Shown here: piece by piece, positions 7,019 to 8,522 of the stretch
Layout: the number at the start of each line of letters is the position of its first letter
Position numbering within the stretch: position 1 is the stretch's first letter
NCBI GenBank assembly: GCA_002327945.1
Contig: DCVY01000239.1
Span: 4,784 to 13,305 of the forward strand
Direction: 5' to 3'
Length of the DNA stretch: 8,522 nt
Origin: Acidovorax delafieldii
Lineage (GTDB): Bacteria; Pseudomonadota; Gammaproteobacteria; Burkholderiales; Burkholderiaceae_C
Notes under the pieces: generated by a model
Seen by the model: only the letters and a program-made list of their open reading frames with translations
Database searches by the model: none
Told to the model about the DNA's origin: nothing
Position numbers and translations under genes: made by a program

Positions 7019-7033
7019 TGTAACAAGATCACA
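7019..7033. promoter_or_regulatory. HexR-like operator upstream of zwf
   Basis: TGTAACAAGATCACA lies 41 bp before the zwf ATG. It matches the arms of TGTAAT-n3-ATTACA at 10 of 12 bases and shares 11 of 15 bases with the site between edd and the SMP-30 gene (common core TGTAA-n3-GAT-n-ACA). Its position between any upstream promoter and the zwf ribosome binding site suits repression. zwf and edd are classical HexR targets in gamma- and some other proteobacteria. Binding is inferred. Confidence 0.55.
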
Positions 7034-7065
7034 ATGGATGCCCTTCGCAGCATCGCCCCATCCAC

Positions 7066-7070
7066 GGAGA
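7066..7070 (+). promoter_or_regulatory. Ribosome binding site of zwf
   Basis: GGAGA followed by four bases (CCCC) and the ATG at 7075. It fixes the zwf start, and the protein read from it begins directly with the Rossmann strand and its glycine loop. Confidence 0.7.
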
Positions 7071-7074
7071 CCCC

Positions 7075-8522
7075 ATGCGTTTTGACCTCGTCCTGTTCGG
7101 CGGCACGGGCGACCTCGCCTGGCGCAAGCTATTGCCTGCCTTGTTCCAGGCCTTTCGCCACGGTATGTTGCCCGAGGGTGGCCGCATTATCAGCGTGGCG
7201 CGCGACGATTTGACCGACGAACAATACCGCAGCCGGATCCAGTCGCGCTTTGACAACGTGGAACTCGCCAAGCGCCCGACGCCAGACGAGTTTTCGCGTT
7301 TCGCTGCATTGCTGCACCACCTGCGCATGGACCTGTCGCAGCCGCAGGATTATGTGCGGCTGGCCGACATGCTCAAAGCCCGCAATGCCGATTCGCTGGT
7401 GATGTACGTCGCCACGGCGCCCAGCCTTTTCACCACCGTCTGCGAGCAGATCGCCGCCGTGGGCCTGAACGGTCCCAGCACCCGCGTGGTGCTCGAAAAG
7501 CCCCTGGGGCATGACCTGCCATCGAACCGGGCCATCAACGAGGCGCTGCGCCATGTGCTGCGGGAAGACCAGGTGTTTCGCATCGACCATTACCTGGGCA
7601 AGCCGTCGGTACAAAACCTCTTTGCCATGCGTTTTGGCAATGCGCTGTTCGAGCCCCTGTGGCGGCGCGAAACCATTGCCAACATCCAGATCACCATCGC
7701 CGAAGAACTGGGTGTGGAAACCCGTGGCGCCTTCTACGACCAGACGGGCGCCCTGCGCGACATGGTGCAAAACCATGCCCTGCAATTGCTGTGCGCCATC
7801 GGCATGGAGCCGCCCGTCAACGCCAGTGCCAATGCCATCCGCGACGAAAAGCTCAAGGTGCTGCAATCGCTCAAGCCCTGGAGCCCCGACACCATCGGCC
7901 AGCATGTGATCCGCGGGCAATATGCCGCCGGCACCAGCCACGGCCACAAGGTTGCAGGGTATTTGCAGGAAAGCGGCGTTGCCCCTGCCAGCACCACCGA
8001 GACCTTCGTTGCCCTGCGCACCGAGATCTCCAACTGGCGCTGGGCGGGCGTGCCCTTTTTCATCCGCACCGGAAAACGCCTGGCCGGCCGCAACGCCCAC
8101 ATCGTGGTGAATTTCCGGCCCGTACCCCACCCGATTTTCAAGACCCCCGCAGGGGCAGCCAACCGCCTGGTGATCAACCTGCAACCCCGCGATGGCCTGG
8201 AGCTGCATCTGCTGGCACAAGGCGCTGCGCAGTACCAGGCCGAGCCCGCCCTGGCACCGGTGCACCTCAACCTGGACTTTGACCAGCGCTTTGGCATCGA
8301 ACGCGTGGGTGCCTACGAACGCCTGCTGCTGGATGTGATTGCTGGCCGGCTGAACCTGTTTGTGCGCAGTGACGAGCAGGAAGAAGCCTGGCGCTGGGTG
8401 GAACCCATTTTGGCGCACTGGCGCACCGACCCCCACGGCCCGCGGCCCTATGCGGCTGGCAGTTGGGGGCCCAGCGCCGCCAGCGCCATGATTGCACGCG
8501 ACGGCTTTTGCTGGAGCGAAGA
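7075..8522 (+). CDS. zwf: Glucose-6-phosphate 1-dehydrogenase (3' truncated by window edge)
   Basis: This cytoplasmic enzyme oxidises glucose-6-phosphate to 6-phosphogluconolactone with NAD(P)+, the entry to the Entner-Doudoroff and oxidative pentose phosphate routes. I translated the frame codon by codon: 482 codons are open to the edge without a stop or frameshift. The N-terminal Rossmann fold has MRFDLVLFGGTGDLAWRKLL (glycine loop at residues 9-14) and VVLEKPLG (about 138-145). The family signature RIDHYLGK is at 169-176 with His172 and Lys176, and the catalytic His234 (MVQNH) lies 62 residues after His172, as between H178 and H240 of the Leuconostoc enzyme. RTGKRL is at about 333-338. E. 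coli Zwf has 491 residues and the C-terminal segment (RPYAAGSWGPSAA, then RDGFCW) is reached, so only a few residues should be missing. The start has GGAGA four bases upstream. Divergent from pgi, with a HexR-like site in between. Confidence 0.96.
   Translation, partial: MRFDLVLFGGTGDLAWRKLLPALFQAFRHGMLPEGGRIISVARDDLTDEQYRSRIQSRFDNVELAKRPTPDEFSRFAALLHHLRMDLSQPQDYVRLADMLKARNADSLVMYVATAPSLFTTVCEQIAAVGLNGPSTRVVLEKPLGHDLPSNRAINEALRHVLREDQVFRIDHYLGKPSVQNLFAMRFGNALFEPLWRRETIANIQITIAEELGVETRGAFYDQTGALRDMVQNHALQLLCAIGMEPPVNASANAIRDEKLKVLQSLKPWSPDTIGQHVIRGQYAAGTSHGHKVAGYLQESGVAPASTTETFVALRTEISNWRWAGVPFFIRTGKRLAGRNAHIVVNFRPVPHPIFKTPAGAANRLVINLQPRDGLELHLLAQGAAQYQAEPALAPVHLNLDFDQRFGIERVGAYERLLLDVIAGRLNLFVRSDEQEEAWRWVEPILAHWRTDPHGPRPYAAGSWGPSAASAMIARDGFCWSE

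Larger units (their letters stand above)
6905..7074. promoter_or_regulatory. Divergent pgi/zwf intergenic control region
   Basis: About 170 bp, visibly more AT-rich than the flanking genes, must hold the starts of both transcripts. It contains the HexR-like site at 7019-7033, a near-palindrome CTTGA-aa-TCAAG (6976-6987), and an inverted TTCAAG (6953-6958)/CTTGAA (6976-6981) pair. A possible zwf -35 TTGAAA (6977-6982) and -10 GATACT (7003-7008) are spaced 20 bp, too wide to be convincing. No firm promoter could be assigned for pgi. No small coding gene or RNA gene is supported here. Confidence 0.5.

Noticed and set aside
6977..7213. Small open frame upstream of and overlapping zwf
   Set aside because: It is out of frame with zwf, crosses the HexR-like site and the zwf ribosome binding site, and has no ribosome binding site or domain of its own.
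7129..8436. Long minus-strand open frame (435 codons) opposite zwf
   Set aside because: zwf is intact on the plus strand with all catalytic residues; the antisense frame shows no known motif and reflects GC-skewed third positions.
1..8522. Mobile element, defence system, CRISPR array or other novel accessory system
   Set aside because: All sequence is accounted for by conserved central metabolism genes and a two-component system. No direct repeat array, transposase, toxin-antitoxin pair or composition break was seen.

Overview
This is a high-GC, densely coding chromosomal segment. Its codon use and protein sequences (QseB/QseC-type two-component pair, Edd, Eda, Pgi, Zwf) look like a betaproteobacterium of the order Burkholderiales, most likely Comamonadaceae. 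The family placement is inference from protein style, not from a marker gene. No mobile element, CRISPR array, tRNA, rRNA or long non-coding stretch is visible. The longest gap between genes is about 170 bp.

Layout. At the left edge, a 5'-truncated OmpR-family response regulator (1-540, +) overlaps by 4 bp a QseC/TctE-type sensor histidine kinase (537-1901, +). Convergent to it, on the minus strand, are eda (1946-2605) and edd (2596-4365), overlapping by 10 bp and so probably one edd-eda operon. A 60-bp intergenic region then separates edd from a divergently transcribed SMP-30/gluconolactonase-family gene (4426-5334, +). That gene converges on pgi (5348-6904, -). A second divergent intergenic region of about 170 bp separates pgi from zwf (7075 to beyond the right edge, +), which is open to the last base and lacks only its extreme 3' end.

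How it works together. Pgi interconverts fructose-6-phosphate and glucose-6-phosphate. Zwf oxidises glucose-6-phosphate to 6-phosphogluconolactone. A lactonase hydrolyses this to 6-phosphogluconate, Edd dehydrates that to KDPG, and Eda cleaves KDPG to pyruvate and glyceraldehyde-3-phosphate. The window is therefore an almost complete Entner-Doudoroff module. No classical pgl (6-phosphogluconolactonase) is present; the only lactonase-like enzyme is the SMP-30 protein transcribed away from edd.

Regulation. Both divergent regions contain one copy of a similar 15-bp imperfect palindrome (4396-4410 and 7019-7033), identical at 11 of 15 bases. It resembles the operator of HexR, the KDPG-responsive RpiR-family repressor of central sugar metabolism. 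The edd-side copy overlaps the -10 of a plausible sigma-70 promoter for edd. No hexR gene is in the window. The two-component system next to eda recalls, by position only, the GltR/GtrS system near edd in Pseudomonas.
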